Assembly (NCBI GenBank): GCA_902769055.1
Contig: CACXNL010000006.1
Coordinates: 17,336-61,796 of the forward strand
Origin: an uncultured Pseudomonadota bacterium
GTDB taxonomy: Bacteria; Pseudomonadota; Alphaproteobacteria; RUG11792
DNA: 44,461 nt
Reading direction: 5' to 3'
Part shown: piece by piece, positions 1 to 8,220 of the stretch
Numbering within the stretch: position 1 is the stretch's first letter
How the letters are laid out: every line of letters begins with the position of its first letter
The notes under the pieces: generated by a model
Database searches by the model: none
Told to the model about the DNA's origin: nothing
The model's input: the letters and a program-made list of their open reading frames with translations, nothing else
Program-made: the position numbers and the translations under genes

Positions 1-2
1 AA

Positions 3-341
3 AATTCTTGCTGGTATTCAGAAGAGTTATACATAACGAGCCTAAAAAATTCCGACGGCACAATTTCACCTAGGGAAGCCCCACAAAAAGTCGAGCTCAT
101 AAGTTGCAACACTATTGAAAATTCGTCTACCGACCAAGCTATACGCGAACTAGTTAGAATGCAAGGAGTTATGGCATTGTTGACAGGACATGATGTACTT
201 ATCGTCGGAATGAACGGATTCAATGTCTCAAAAGATAGGTTGGCTCAAATTGGCAAAATCTATAACGAAGAGTTAAGTAATCCCTTAGTGAAAGGCAAAT
301 TGAAAAAAGTTTTTTTTGCCAAAGGAGATATCGGGCTATAA
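3..341 (+). CDS. 3' end of an unknown protein (partial)
   Basis: The frame is open from the window edge to a TAA at 339-341, so this is the C-terminal ~112 residues of a longer protein. The visible part has no cysteine cluster, membrane segment or motif that I recognise. Its last ~60 residues mix hydrophobic strands (VLIVGMNGFNV) with a Lys-rich stretch. An internal ATG at 159 could be mistaken for a start, but the open frame upstream argues against it. It ends about 80 bases before murF on the same strand. Function unknown. Confidence 0.55.
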   Translation, partial: NSCWYSEELYITSLKNSDGTISPREAPQKVELISCNTIENSSTDQAIRELVRMQGVMALLTGHDVLIVGMNGFNVSKDRLAQIGKIYNEELSNPLVKGKLKKVFFAKGDIGL

Positions 342-385
342 ATGATAAGTAACACCAATTATATAACTCTTCTTTGAATCTATGC

Positions 386-391
386 TATACT
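386..391 (+). promoter_or_regulatory. possible -10 box for murF
   Basis: TATACT lies 32 bases before the murF ATG at 423. No good -35 is visible at the right spacing. If this is the -10, transcription would start near 398, which makes the alternative GTG start at 402 unlikely. Confidence 0.3.
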
Positions 392-422
392 AGCAGGCGT
401 TGTGCTTATACTGAAGCAGCAA

Positions 423-1766
423 ATGCAACTAACAACAGACCTCCTAAAAGAGGCTCTACATGTTACAAATTTACCGGAATTTATCGCAAGCGGAGTTTCT
501 ATCGATACTCGGACGATTAAGGCTGGAGACATTTTTATTGCCATAAATCGGGGACATGAGTTCGTTTCGGATGCGATAAAAGCTGGTGCGAGTTTGGCTG
601 TAATAGATGATCCAAAGTATGCAGTACCAGGAAAAACCGTTATAGTAAATAATACAACAGAAGCATTGAAGTCCATAGGAAGTTATATAAAAAACAAAGT
701 AAACTTAAAGAAACTGGTAGCCATAACGGGAAGTATCGGCAAAACTACTACAAAATTTTGGTTAAACTCAATTTTAAGTCATAAATATAAATCCTTTTGC
801 GGAATAAAAAATTACAATACCGTATACGGCGTCCCGCTCGCATTATGCCAACTCGATGACGACGCCGACTTCGGAGTTTTCGAAATTGGCTCAAGTCATA
901 GCGGCGAAATTTTGGAACTTTCCCAGTATTTAACCCCTGATGTAGGCGTTATCACAAATATTTATGAATCACATATCGGTAATTTTGGGGATAAACAATC
1001 TTTGGCTAAAGAAAAAATATCGATAATTGATGGCATAAAACCAAATGGTGCCTTGATTTTCGACGGTAATTCTGAATTTGCATCAGAAATCAGTAAAGTT
1101 GCTAAGAGTAAAAACTTGAACACACTTTCAGTTGGGTTTTTGTCAGATTGTGATTTTTATATAACTTCATATAACAAAATAGTAAAATTAGTAACGCCAA
1201 GTGGAATGTTAGAATATACTATTCCATTTCAGGAAAAGCATTGCGCGTATATTACCGCAACAATAATTGCAACAATCTATGCTATGGGGTTAAACCCAAG
1301 TGAATTCTTGCCGTTTTTCAGCGAATTATCTCGAATAGCAGGACGCGGAAATATTGAGAAGTATACATTTCGCAATAGAACATTTGAAGTAATTAACGAT
1401 TGCTATAATGCAAGTCCGACAGCTGTCTTAGCAGCATTGGATACGTTACAAGCGTGGCAAAGTCAGTCAAAGGTAGCAGTCATCGGGCAAATGAAAGAAT
1501 TGGGACAGTATGAGCAACATTATCACAATGTAATCGCAAATAAATTAAGTTCTATGGATTTAAACAATGTGTTTTTCATAGGTGACAAAACTTTGTGGGC
1601 AACGATGCGGCAATGTAAAAAAGTACAATGCTTCGAAAGGCTTGATGAGTTTGCCATAGAAAAAATACTGGAAGTAATCCAAAATGGTAGCGTTGTGTTA
1701 CTGAAAGGTTCGCTTAGCGTCGGGCTAAAGCGTTTTATTGAGTATATAAAATGTTCTTTAATTTAA
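423..1766 (+). CDS. murF: UDP-N-acetylmuramoyl-tripeptide--D-Ala-D-Ala ligase
   Basis: Cytoplasmic Mur ligase that adds D-Ala-D-Ala to UDP-MurNAc-tripeptide, the last soluble step before MraY. The N-terminal domain has the SIDTRTIKAGDIFIAI segment typical of MurF/MurE. The ATP-binding loop GSIGKTTTK lies near residues 103-111, followed by NYNTVYGVP and the late DCYNASPTAVLAAL segment of MurF. Length (~447 residues) is normal. An in-frame GTG at 402 would add seven residues; ATG 423 aligns better with the family N-terminus. The 3' end overlaps mraY by 16 bases, so the two are translationally coupled, the usual dcw order. The neighbouring dcw genes are missing here, and murE lies 18 kb away. 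Confidence 0.95.
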   Translation: MQLTTDLLKEALHVTNLPEFIASGVSIDTRTIKAGDIFIAINRGHEFVSDAIKAGASLAVIDDPKYAVPGKTVIVNNTTEALKSIGSYIKNKVNLKKLVAITGSIGKTTTKFWLNSILSHKYKSFCGIKNYNTVYGVPLALCQLDDDADFGVFEIGSSHSGEILELSQYLTPDVGVITNIYESHIGNFGDKQSLAKEKISIIDGIKPNGALIFDGNSEFASEISKVAKSKNLNTLSVGFLSDCDFYITSYNKIVKLVTPSGMLEYTIPFQEKHCAYITATIIATIYAMGLNPSEFLPFFSELSRIAGRGNIEKYTFRNRTFEVINDCYNASPTAVLAALDTLQAWQSQSKVAVIGQMKELGQYEQHYHNVIANKLSSMDLNNVFFIGDKTLWATMRQCKKVQCFERLDEFAIEKILEVIQNGSVVLLKGSLSVGLKRFIEYIKCSLI

Positions 1767-2842
1767 TATACAAACTGTTCGGCAGCGATTATTCGTTTCT
1801 AAATGTCCTCAAATACGTCACATTTCGCTCGATTTGCGCGTTTCTGGTATCGTTTTGCTTCGTCTTGCTACTTGGCAACAAATTCATATTTTTCCTGAAA
1901 TCTCACCAAAGAAACGGGCAGCCCATACGAGACGACGGTCCGCAATCGCACTTGGTATCCAAAAAAGGTACCCCAACAATGGGAGGAATTTTGATAATTT
2001 CAGCAGTAGTAATCGGAAGTATTTTGCTCGGAGACTTGACTAACACGTATCTATGGCTCTGCTTAATTGTTTTTATCGGCTTTGGATTGATCGGCGCATA
2101 CGACGATTACCGAAAAGTAAGCAAAAGTGATTACCACGGACTTTCGGGCAAAAAAAAATTCCTGCTGCAATCCGTCGTCGCGGCAGTATGTTGCTTCGCC
2201 TTTGTAAAAGTGTCTAATTCATCGGAAGTAACAAATGTTTTTCTGCCGATCTTCAAGAATTGTTACGTAGACCTTGGGCGTTTGTTTATAATATGGGCAA
2301 TTTTCATAACAGTCGGTAGCTCCAACGCCGTTAATTTGACCGACGGGCTTGACGGGCTCGCGATGGGACCGGTAATCATTTCGTCGATTTGCCTTGCCAT
2401 CGTCGCGTACCTCGTCGGAAACACCGTCTTCGCTGAATACCTGCATATGGTATACATCTCCGGAATGTCTGAAATTTGCGTATTCTTGAGTGGGCTTGTC
2501 GGCGCAAGCCTCGGCTTTATGTGGTTCAACGCCCCTCCTGCGAAGGTCTTTATGGGAGATACCGGCTCGGTCGCAATCGGCGGCGTCCTGGGTTTCATTT
2601 CCGTGATTTCCAAGCACGAATTCACATACGCGATTATCGGCGGCGTCTTCGTTTTAGAAACGGTATCCGTGATTTTGCAGGTGTTTTATTACAAGACGAC
2701 GCACAAAAGGATTTTCCTGATGGCGCCAATACACCACCACTTCGAAAAAAAAGGATGGTCTGAGCCTACCGTCGTATTCCGCTTTTGGATAATCTCTATG
2801 GTGCTCGGCATCCTCGGTCTCGCTCTGCTGAAAGTGCGGTGA
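1751..2842 (+). CDS. mraY: phospho-N-acetylmuramoyl-pentapeptide transferase
   Basis: Integral membrane enzyme that makes lipid I from UDP-MurNAc-pentapeptide and undecaprenyl phosphate. The 363 residues match the family length of ~360, with about ten hydrophobic segments. Family motifs are visible in order: RDDGPQSHLVSKKGTPTMGG, GAYDDYRK with the paired Asp, NLTDGLDGLA, and the HHHFEKKGW loop near the C-terminus. The ATG lies inside the end of murF. The second half appears more GC-rich than murF. The stop is TGA, and the protein ends at the family length, which supports TGA being read as stop in this genome. Confidence 0.97.
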   Translation: MFFNLIYKLFGSDYSFLNVLKYVTFRSICAFLVSFCFVLLLGNKFIFFLKSHQRNGQPIRDDGPQSHLVSKKGTPTMGGILIISAVVIGSILLGDLTNTYLWLCLIVFIGFGLIGAYDDYRKVSKSDYHGLSGKKKFLLQSVVAAVCCFAFVKVSNSSEVTNVFLPIFKNCYVDLGRLFIIWAIFITVGSSNAVNLTDGLDGLAMGPVIISSICLAIVAYLVGNTVFAEYLHMVYISGMSEICVFLSGLVGASLGFMWFNAPPAKVFMGDTGSVAIGGVLGFISVISKHEFTYAIIGGVFVLETVSVILQVFYYKTTHKRIFLMAPIHHHFEKKGWSEPTVVFRFWIISMVLGILGLALLKVR

Positions 2843-2848
2843 TACAAC

Positions 2849-2868
2849 ACAACTACCATTATAGTTGT
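2849..2868 (+). terminator. small hairpin after mraY
   Basis: Seven-base stem ACAACTA / TAGTTGT around a six-base loop, just after the mraY stop. No T-run follows, so it is a weak terminator candidate. Confidence 0.25.
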
Positions 2869-2893
2869 TATGGATGAGTACTTTTAATTTGGA

Positions 2894-2899
2894 TATAAT
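2894..2899 (+). promoter_or_regulatory. -10 box for dnaX
   Basis: Perfect TATAAT 36 bases before the dnaX ATG at 2935. No convincing -35 hexamer is seen 16-18 bases upstream. Confidence 0.4.
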
Positions 2900-2934
2900 G
2901 AAGTGGATTACAGAAAGAGGAATTGTGGTTACTA

Positions 2935-4170
2935 ATGCAACATTATGTCGTTTTGAGCAGAAAATATAGACCTAAAGGGCTAAGTGATCTGATTGGTCAA
3001 GAAGTCTTGGCAAAATCGCTAAGATCATGTTTGGAAACAAAGAAGGTACCCCATGCATTCCTGTTTCATGGCATCAGAGGCGTTGGCAAAACGACAACGG
3101 CACGTATTTTGGCTAGGTGTTTGTGTTGCATCGGCTCCGATGGAAAAACTGATATAACGTCATCGCCATGCGGAGTTTGTCGTTCTTGCGTTGCAATGGA
3201 CAAAGATCAGCATTTGGATATTATGGAATTTGACGCAGCCAGTAGAACCGGTGTTGATGATATACGCGAAGTAATTGAAGCTACGCAATATGCCCCAGTT
3301 TTAGGCAGATACAAGATCTTTATAATAGATGAAGTACACATGTTGTCGAAAAGTGCATTTAACGCCTTGCTGAAAACGCTCGAGGAACCACCAGCACATG
3401 TCAAATTTATATTCGCGACAACCGAAGCGCAAAAAGTACCCGAGACAGTTTTATCAAGATGTATGGCATTTAGGCTTCATCCGGTGTCACCTGACGCATT
3501 AGCGGAGCATTTGATTAACGTAGCTCAAAAGGAAGGCTATACGCTCGAAAAAGATGCTGCTAATTTAATCTCTGAAGAATCCGAAGGCTCGGTGCGTGAT
3601 GCTTTGTCGATTTTAGAGCAAGCACTAATGCTTTCAGCTGAAACGAAGATTGTAACATTGGATAGCGTGCTTAAAATGCTGGGGGGTGCAACATCCGATG
3701 ATGTTAAGGTGTTACTGAAGCTGATTTTGGATGCAAAAACGAAGGAAGCGCTACAAAAGTCGGAAGAATTATTTGCGAAAGGCACCGATCCGTATGTTTT
3801 GTTTAAAAATATGCAAAATGTGCTTTACAGGATAATAGTAGATAAAGTTAATGGAAAAATAACCAATTATTCTCTGTCGAATTTGTTGTATATTTGGCAA
3901 ATCTTTTTGAAGCAGACGGAAAATCTGAGGAATGCAAGTTTTCCCGAATATGTTCTAAGTGCCGCCGTAGTAATTCTCTCTCATACAGCTTCGTTTCCAG
4001 ATATAGAGCAATTGATGATAAGAGAAAATCCATCTGAAGTGCCGAATAATTTCAGTAAAATTGAGCAAATCCTCGGCGATAAAATCACGCCTAAACCGGA
4101 TACTTCAAATGAACTTGTAAGCAACATATTAAGCAAATTCCCGGGAAGTACCGCCCATAACGTGGAGTAA
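2935..4170 (+). CDS. dnaX: DNA polymerase III subunit gamma/tau, short form
   Basis: AAA+ clamp-loader ATPase. It shows the family start (VLSRKYRP, LIGQE), Walker A GIRGVGKTTTAR, a four-Cys zinc module (C-C ... CGVCRSC), Walker B IIDEVHML, the LLKTLEEPP segment, and the ATTEAQKVPETVLSRC sensor/SRC region. At ~411 residues it ends soon after the collar domain, so the tau-specific DnaB- and alpha-binding domains are reduced or absent; it is closer to gamma. An in-frame TTG at 2923 has AGAGG only two bases upstream, so ATG 2935 is preferred. It converges on ffh, leaving 25 bases between the stops. Confidence 0.93.
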   Translation: MQHYVVLSRKYRPKGLSDLIGQEVLAKSLRSCLETKKVPHAFLFHGIRGVGKTTTARILARCLCCIGSDGKTDITSSPCGVCRSCVAMDKDQHLDIMEFDAASRTGVDDIREVIEATQYAPVLGRYKIFIIDEVHMLSKSAFNALLKTLEEPPAHVKFIFATTEAQKVPETVLSRCMAFRLHPVSPDALAEHLINVAQKEGYTLEKDAANLISEESEGSVRDALSILEQALMLSAETKIVTLDSVLKMLGGATSDDVKVLLKLILDAKTKEALQKSEELFAKGTDPYVLFKNMQNVLYRIIVDKVNGKITNYSLSNLLYIWQIFLKQTENLRNASFPEYVLSAAVVILSHTASFPDIEQLMIRENPSEVPNNFSKIEQILGDKITPKPDTSNELVSNILSKFPGSTAHNVE

Positions 4171-4195
4171 ATCCGCTTGATGCAAGAAAATGCCG

Positions 4196-5488
4196 TTACA
4201 TCAACTGTTTAAGAAATTCTGGATTATTGTATTTTGAAAACATGACTTTCGCCATTTCAAATTGCTTTACAAGTCGGTTCACATCTGCGACTTCCTGCCC
4301 ACAGCCTTTTGCTATGCGACGGCGGCGCGAAGCATTCAGTATTTTCGGGTCGCAGCGCTCAGCCTTAGTCATCGACCGAATAACCGCGATTTGACGGGCT
4401 ATCGTTTTGTCATTTACGTTCGCCTTCTGCAAATTTTCCTTTATCTTCTTTACTCCTGGCAAAAATTTCATAAATCCGCTTAACCCACCAATTTTCTCAA
4501 GTTGTTTCAGGTATTGTTCCATACTATTCAGGTCGAACTTTCCCGGCGCCGGCATAACGTCGGGAATATCAGCCTCGGCAGCCTTCTCAATCAAGCTCAT
4601 CACGTCGCCTTGGTCAAGTATCCTAGACGCAATTCGCTCCGGATGAAATTGGTCTATATCATTTATTTTTTCACCATTACATATGAATTTCACCTGACAA
4701 TTTGTGACATACTTCGCCGACAATATGGCACCGCCTCGCGCATCCCCGTCAGCTCGGGTCAGCACCAGCCCGGTCAGCGGCACGGCATTCTGGAAAGTTT
4801 TCGCTGTATTTACAGCATCTTGCCCCATCATACTATCTATAACGAGCAACAATTCATCCGATTTCACAATCTTGTGTACTTCGATTACTTCGTCCATCAT
4901 CTGCTCGTCAATATGCGTCCTGCCAGCGGTATCGTATATAACGACGTCGTATTTTTCTTGCACCTTGACAGCCTTTTTCGCAATATCGATGGGCGTATCA
5001 GTCGGCAAAATCTCATTAAAAAAATCTATAGAATTATTAGTAGCCAGTATTTTTAGTTGCTCTATAGCCGCCGGACGATAAGTATCCAGCGAAACCAATA
5101 AAACTTTTCTATTAAATTTATTTTTTAGAAGATGTGCCAATTTCGCAGATGTCGTCGTTTTACCAGTACCTTGAAGACCTAACATCAAAATTTTCCCACG
5201 TTTGCGTACCAATACCTCACCGGCTTCCCCAAGAAGAGCAACCAATTCATCGTACACAGCTTTAATAACAGTTTGTTCAGGGGTTATACTATTCAGAACT
5301 TTCTGCCCAATCAGTTTTTCCTTCAAATTCGCCGAAAAAGCCTTGACGACCGGCAGCGCAACATCCGCCTCCAAAAGCGACACCCGAATTTCCCTAATCG
5401 TCGAATTGACTACCTCCTCAGTCAAAACCCCGCGCTTGCCAATCTTGCTTATAATCGCAATGAGTTTGTCCGTTAAATTCGAAAACAT
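4196..5488 (-). CDS. ffh: signal recognition particle protein (SRP54)
   Basis: GTPase of the signal recognition particle; binds signal peptides at the ribosome together with 4.5S RNA and docks on FtsY, which is also in this window. N domain from the Met at 5488 (MFSNLTDKLIAIISKI). G domain with GLQGTGKTT, DTYRPAA, DTAGR and TRADGDARGG. A short Met-containing M domain follows, with LPG and the SRRRRIAKGCG RNA-binding helix. At ~430 residues it is close to the usual 440-450. An upstream in-frame start would add nine residues, but MFSNLT is the standard N-terminus. No rpsP or trmD follows; rplS lies separately at 15.6 kb. Confidence 0.96.
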   Translation of the reverse strand: MFSNLTDKLIAIISKIGKRGVLTEEVVNSTIREIRVSLLEADVALPVVKAFSANLKEKLIGQKVLNSITPEQTVIKAVYDELVALLGEAGEVLVRKRGKILMLGLQGTGKTTTSAKLAHLLKNKFNRKVLLVSLDTYRPAAIEQLKILATNNSIDFFNEILPTDTPIDIAKKAVKVQEKYDVVIYDTAGRTHIDEQMMDEVIEVHKIVKSDELLLVIDSMMGQDAVNTAKTFQNAVPLTGLVLTRADGDARGGAILSAKYVTNCQVKFICNGEKINDIDQFHPERIASRILDQGDVMSLIEKAAEADIPDVMPAPGKFDLNSMEQYLKQLEKIGGLSGFMKFLPGVKKIKENLQKANVNDKTIARQIAVIRSMTKAERCDPKILNASRRRRIAKGCGQEVADVNRLVKQFEMAKVMFSKYNNPEFLKQLM

Positions 5489-5760
5489 ACCGACGATATA
5501 TGCGGAAGAAGCCACCCTGTATTTTACCGCATATCAAGGATTTCGTTAAGCCAATGCTTAGTAAATTGCGATAAGAACCAGTTTGCCTCCCCTCAAGCAA
5601 CACGGAAAATAACCAGTACCTCCGGGTATCCTGACGCAACAGCAAAAATTAACAAACAAAATAATTTCGCTTGCGCTCACGACAAAATGGCGACAAAATA
5701 CCTCATGTGTTGTTTTTTTGGATTAGACAAGATTAAAGATGACGAATTTAAGTAGAAAGC

Positions 5761-7407
5761 ATGTTCTGGGGGGGGGGGCTTATATTTAAGCGTATTACAG
5801 CAATATTTTGCTTTACTTCAGCTTGTTTTGGATGTGACTGTTTCAGGAATGTCAACGCTTCGATTGAATCGAACATAAAGCATCTCGTAATGGGCATATG
5901 TTGGCGAGCGCATGCCAGTTTGAGAGTAAACGATGAGGACTGTATCCGGCGGAACGAATGGTTTACCGACAAGGAAGCAAAAAATTTGATATATAATTTG
6001 CTCGCAAATGGCATATCCGACTGTGCAACTCGACAAGGCATATATGCGGGGTATGGATGTGGAAATTTTGTTGAATATAGCATAAAACCAACTGCGATGG
6101 ACTACACGCAATCAGACTGGAGCCTGTTGGTGTATCACAATTTCTTAGCAAGGAGTATGACAGTTGGGAATACTTGGATAGATACTGTATCTGACGAAGC
6201 AGTTGAGAACGCTGGAAAAGCAGTATTAGATAGATACAGATATCAGATTAAGAATATAGGCGAAAAAGTAAGGGTTGCAGTTGACACTACAAAAATATGG
6301 GCGCACGATCTACATTTGTATGAATTTATTGAATATTGGAATAAACATCTATGGAATCCATACATAGACGCAAAGGAATACGGAGAGTATATACGAGATT
6401 TGTGCGAGCATCTCAAAAATAGCAAGGGGAATAATCCAGATATGGAAGAATACAGGAAAGTAGTGATAGCAGAACTGTCCAACAAGAAAATAGACTTTAC
6501 TAAGCCATGTTTTTACATACGTGATTGTCTAGACTACTTACAGGCAGGTGCTCGCGCCACCTTTCTGAAAACAAACACAAGCAGTGACTCTTTTATTCCA
6601 AGCGAGAAAACATCTAGCGACAACTGGCTTCTAAAGCAAACTGAATTGCGCAGCCGCAGACCCGTGGCTCTATATGTCAGAGACAATTTTACTAACAATT
6701 ACTATCACACATACAAAGCTGAAAGAATGCTAAAGCCGATATATTTCATGAATACAATTCATCAAGCGGAGAATGTACACAAAATAAATGCGAATCCATA
6801 CACAATTAGAAGTGTTGCGCCAGTTGGACTTGAAATACATCATGAGCAAACTAATCCGTTATCCGGAGTACTCGACTTGTATGCAGCATGCTTTCTAATA
6901 CCGAATCTAACATACCCATGCGTGTTAAACAAACCGAACACACGAAATACACCTGACGAAAACCAAATTGATTTTCGCAACGTAGCAAAAGGCTTCACAC
7001 ATACACTGAAAGAATACTCTCCTGAGCGGATCGAACAAGAAGCACGCAAGAAAGGAGTAAATATGATAAAATTGGAGGAGTATGTTGGAGAAAAGTATTA
7101 CGTTCGACACGGTATAGGACGCAAAGTAAAGGAAGAAACAAACAACAGGAACACATGCTTGGATCCGTCTGCTGTGAATAGAATCAATAACATTTATAAT
7201 CTAAAAACGCATCCCTCGAAGGAAGTGAAGGAATATTCTCCTGAGCGAATAAAGAAAGAACTGAAGCAGGAGAATGCTAAGATATTAACTTTAGAAAGAG
7301 AAGTATATACGACGCACTACTTGCACAGCGGTAAATCATATCTAGTACAAAAAGAAGTTCACGAAAGGGTGAGATCATTAAGCAAAAGCCCTAAGAAGAA
7401 GTGCTAA
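5761..7407 (+). CDS. exported protein of unknown function with a phase-variable start
   Basis: 548 residues. The start is ATG, Phe, then an 11-base G tract (5768-5778) coding Trp-Gly-Gly-Gly, followed at once by a signal-peptide-like segment (FKR then ITAIFCFTSACFGC, about residues 9-22). A Cys at 19 or 22 could serve in a weak lipobox. With 11 G the frame is open; with 12 it stops after a few codons, and with 10 after about 38. The body is Tyr/Asn/Lys-rich with no domain I can name. The C-terminal part holds two diverged repeats, about residues 417-455 and 490-528, both starting KEYSPERI. No strong ribosome site is seen. A weak resemblance to the exported protein at 23697-25139 is discussed in the findings. 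Probably a secreted or surface factor; function unknown. Confidence 0.8.
   Translation: MFWGGGLIFKRITAIFCFTSACFGCDCFRNVNASIESNIKHLVMGICWRAHASLRVNDEDCIRRNEWFTDKEAKNLIYNLLANGISDCATRQGIYAGYGCGNFVEYSIKPTAMDYTQSDWSLLVYHNFLARSMTVGNTWIDTVSDEAVENAGKAVLDRYRYQIKNIGEKVRVAVDTTKIWAHDLHLYEFIEYWNKHLWNPYIDAKEYGEYIRDLCEHLKNSKGNNPDMEEYRKVVIAELSNKKIDFTKPCFYIRDCLDYLQAGARATFLKTNTSSDSFIPSEKTSSDNWLLKQTELRSRRPVALYVRDNFTNNYYHTYKAERMLKPIYFMNTIHQAENVHKINANPYTIRSVAPVGLEIHHEQTNPLSGVLDLYAACFLIPNLTYPCVLNKPNTRNTPDENQIDFRNVAKGFTHTLKEYSPERIEQEARKKGVNMIKLEEYVGEKYYVRHGIGRKVKEETNNRNTCLDPSAVNRINNIYNLKTHPSKEVKEYSPERIKKELKQENAKILTLEREVYTTHYLHSGKSYLVQKEVHERVRSLSKSPKKKC
5768..5778 (+). repeat. 11-base poly-G tract (contingency repeat)
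   Basis: Eleven consecutive G inside codons 3-6 of the exported-protein gene, before its signal peptide. Such tracts are slippage hot spots; a change of one base removes the downstream frame. A matching tract occurs at 25070-25080 in another exported-protein gene. Confidence 0.9.
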
Positions 7408-7440
7408 CTCGGGACACGTCAAAAAACCTGGGGGAAAAGG

Positions 7441-7476
7441 AACATTGAGACGACGCTCGGTGCGCGTCTCAATGTT
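7441..7476. terminator. strong hairpin after the poly-G gene
   Basis: Perfect 12-base stem: AACATTGAGACG at 7441-7452 with its complement at 7465-7476 and a 12-base loop. It lies 34 bases after the stop of the upstream gene. No T-run follows, so it may be a Rho-assisted terminator or an mRNA 3'-end stabiliser. Confidence 0.5.
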
Positions 7477-7491
7477 TCGCTATCAAACTTC

Positions 7492-7554
7492 ATAAAAGCC
7501 GGTTATGATACAATGAACGCCGAAGCTGTTGGTTTTGTATATTATGAATTATTT
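7492..7554 (+). repeat. dispersed 63-base repeat, copy A
   Basis: Aligns without gaps to the complement of 28608-28670, the start region of lgt: 48 of 63 bases identical, including an exact 20-base core at 7506-7525. The core contains an extended -10 box (TGATACAAT) and an ATG followed by AACGCCGAAG. It lies in the ~350-base stretch between the poly-G gene and the acidic exported gene. That stretch otherwise holds only the hairpin at 7441-7476, a micro-ORF and a TAGAAT box. Confidence 0.7.
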
Positions 7555-7602
7555 AACATCCTTATACTGAATAACAAACATCCGCGCTGCTATAAAAATT
7601 AG
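7513..7602 (+). CDS. micro-ORF in repeat copy A (29 codons), uncertain
   Basis: ATG within the repeat opens a 29-residue frame, beginning MNAEAVGFVYYELF and ending in TAG at 7600-7602. The copy upstream of lgt encodes MNAEDMDFVYS in the same register. No Shine-Dalgarno site is visible. It could be a tiny peptide, a gene remnant, or simply promoter sequence read as codons. Confidence 0.2.
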   Translation: MNAEAVGFVYYELFNILILNNKHPRCYKN

Positions 7603-7701
7603 AAATAAGAAAACTGACAATCAACGACAAAACTTTAGATCCAGCGCCCATAGGAGTTATAAAAGTATGAGGATTTTAAGAGAAAGTTAACGTTTTGGTC
7701 A

Positions 7702-7707
7702 TAGAAT
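7702..7707 (+). promoter_or_regulatory. TAGAAT -10 candidate
   Basis: TAGAAT 53 bases before the acidic exported gene. The same hexamer precedes yebC, murA, the DUF4167 gene and pssA. No clear -35 is seen here. Confidence 0.3.
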
Positions 7708-7759
7708 GTATGACAGGTGGGGGTGGAAAGCCCTTGATTTTGTTTTAGGAGCATCGGAT

Positions 7760-8074
7760 ATGATGAAAAAAATTAGCGTTTTGGCTTTATTGGTTGCTGT
7801 GGGAGCTTTAAGCGTAAGTGCCGCTCATAAAAAAGATGAGCCTGCAAAAGAGCCGGACGCAACGGAAATGTACGATAAGGCAGGACTAGAAGAAGAAAAG
7901 GATAAGTTCAAAGAAGAAGAGGCAAAAGCTAAAGAAGAAGATGAACAGAAAGCTGAAGATAAGTTAGCCGAGGAAAAGTTGGCTGAAGAAGAAAAAGTCG
8001 AAGAAGTAAAGGATGTGGCTGATAAAGTGGAAGAAGATGTAAAGAAGGAAGACAAAGAGGAAGTAAAAGATTAA
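7760..8074 (+). CDS. small exported acidic Lys/Glu-rich protein
   Basis: 104 residues starting at tandem ATGs (7760 and 7763), with AGGAG eight bases upstream; a longer reading from 7706 lacks such a site. The signal peptide is clear: MMKK, then ISVLALLVAVGALSVSA, with likely cleavage before AHKKDE. The mature part is almost entirely Lys, Glu, Asp and Ala and should form one charged helix or a disordered chain. No enzymatic motif is present. It ends before a hairpin shared with the convergent gene. Function unknown; such proteins are often periplasmic or surface spacers, but that is a guess. Confidence 0.75.
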   Translation: MMKKISVLALLVAVGALSVSAAHKKDEPAKEPDATEMYDKAGLEEEKDKFKEEEAKAKEEDEQKAEDKLAEEKLAEEEKVEEVKDVADKVEEDVKKEDKEEVKD

Positions 8075-8091
8075 GCCCTTTTTGATTTAAG

Positions 8092-8116
8092 ACGTCCGCA
8101 TTTGTATTGCGGACGT
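8092..8116. terminator. hairpin between convergent genes
   Basis: Nine-base stem ACGTCCGCA / TGCGGACGT with a seven-base loop, 17 bases after the acidic-protein stop. No T-run on either side. Confidence 0.45.
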
Positions 8117-8147
8117 GTCATGGCGTTTCGGGTTATTTGAAAAAAAC

Positions 8148-8197
8148 GAATGCCTAAATGGAAAAACGCATGTCGCTCAAATTTCCTTAAGGCATTC
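8148..8197. repeat. second inverted repeat between convergent genes
   Basis: GAATGCCT at 8148-8155 pairs with AGGCATTC at 8190-8197. GGAAA and TTTCC pair inside the loop. It sits just before the stop of the minus-strand gene and may terminate it. Confidence 0.35.
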
Positions 8198-8220
8198 ATC
8201 GTGTGCTGTATGTAGCTTAT

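Noticed and set aside
2935-2960. Similarity of the dnaX start to 13458-13473 (GCAACATTA-GT-GTT)
   Set aside because: Only 14 of 16 bases match and flanks differ; likely chance.
5573-5640. Hairpin with CGGA loop and a CAGG-like flank upstream of ffh, reminiscent of SRP 4.5S RNA
   Set aside because: The required GGAA-type tetraloop and AGCAG internal loop are missing on both strands.
7825-8055. Ser/Phe-rich open frame opposite the acidic exported gene
   Set aside because: It is the antisense shadow of the Lys/Glu repeats, with no ribosome site or signal.
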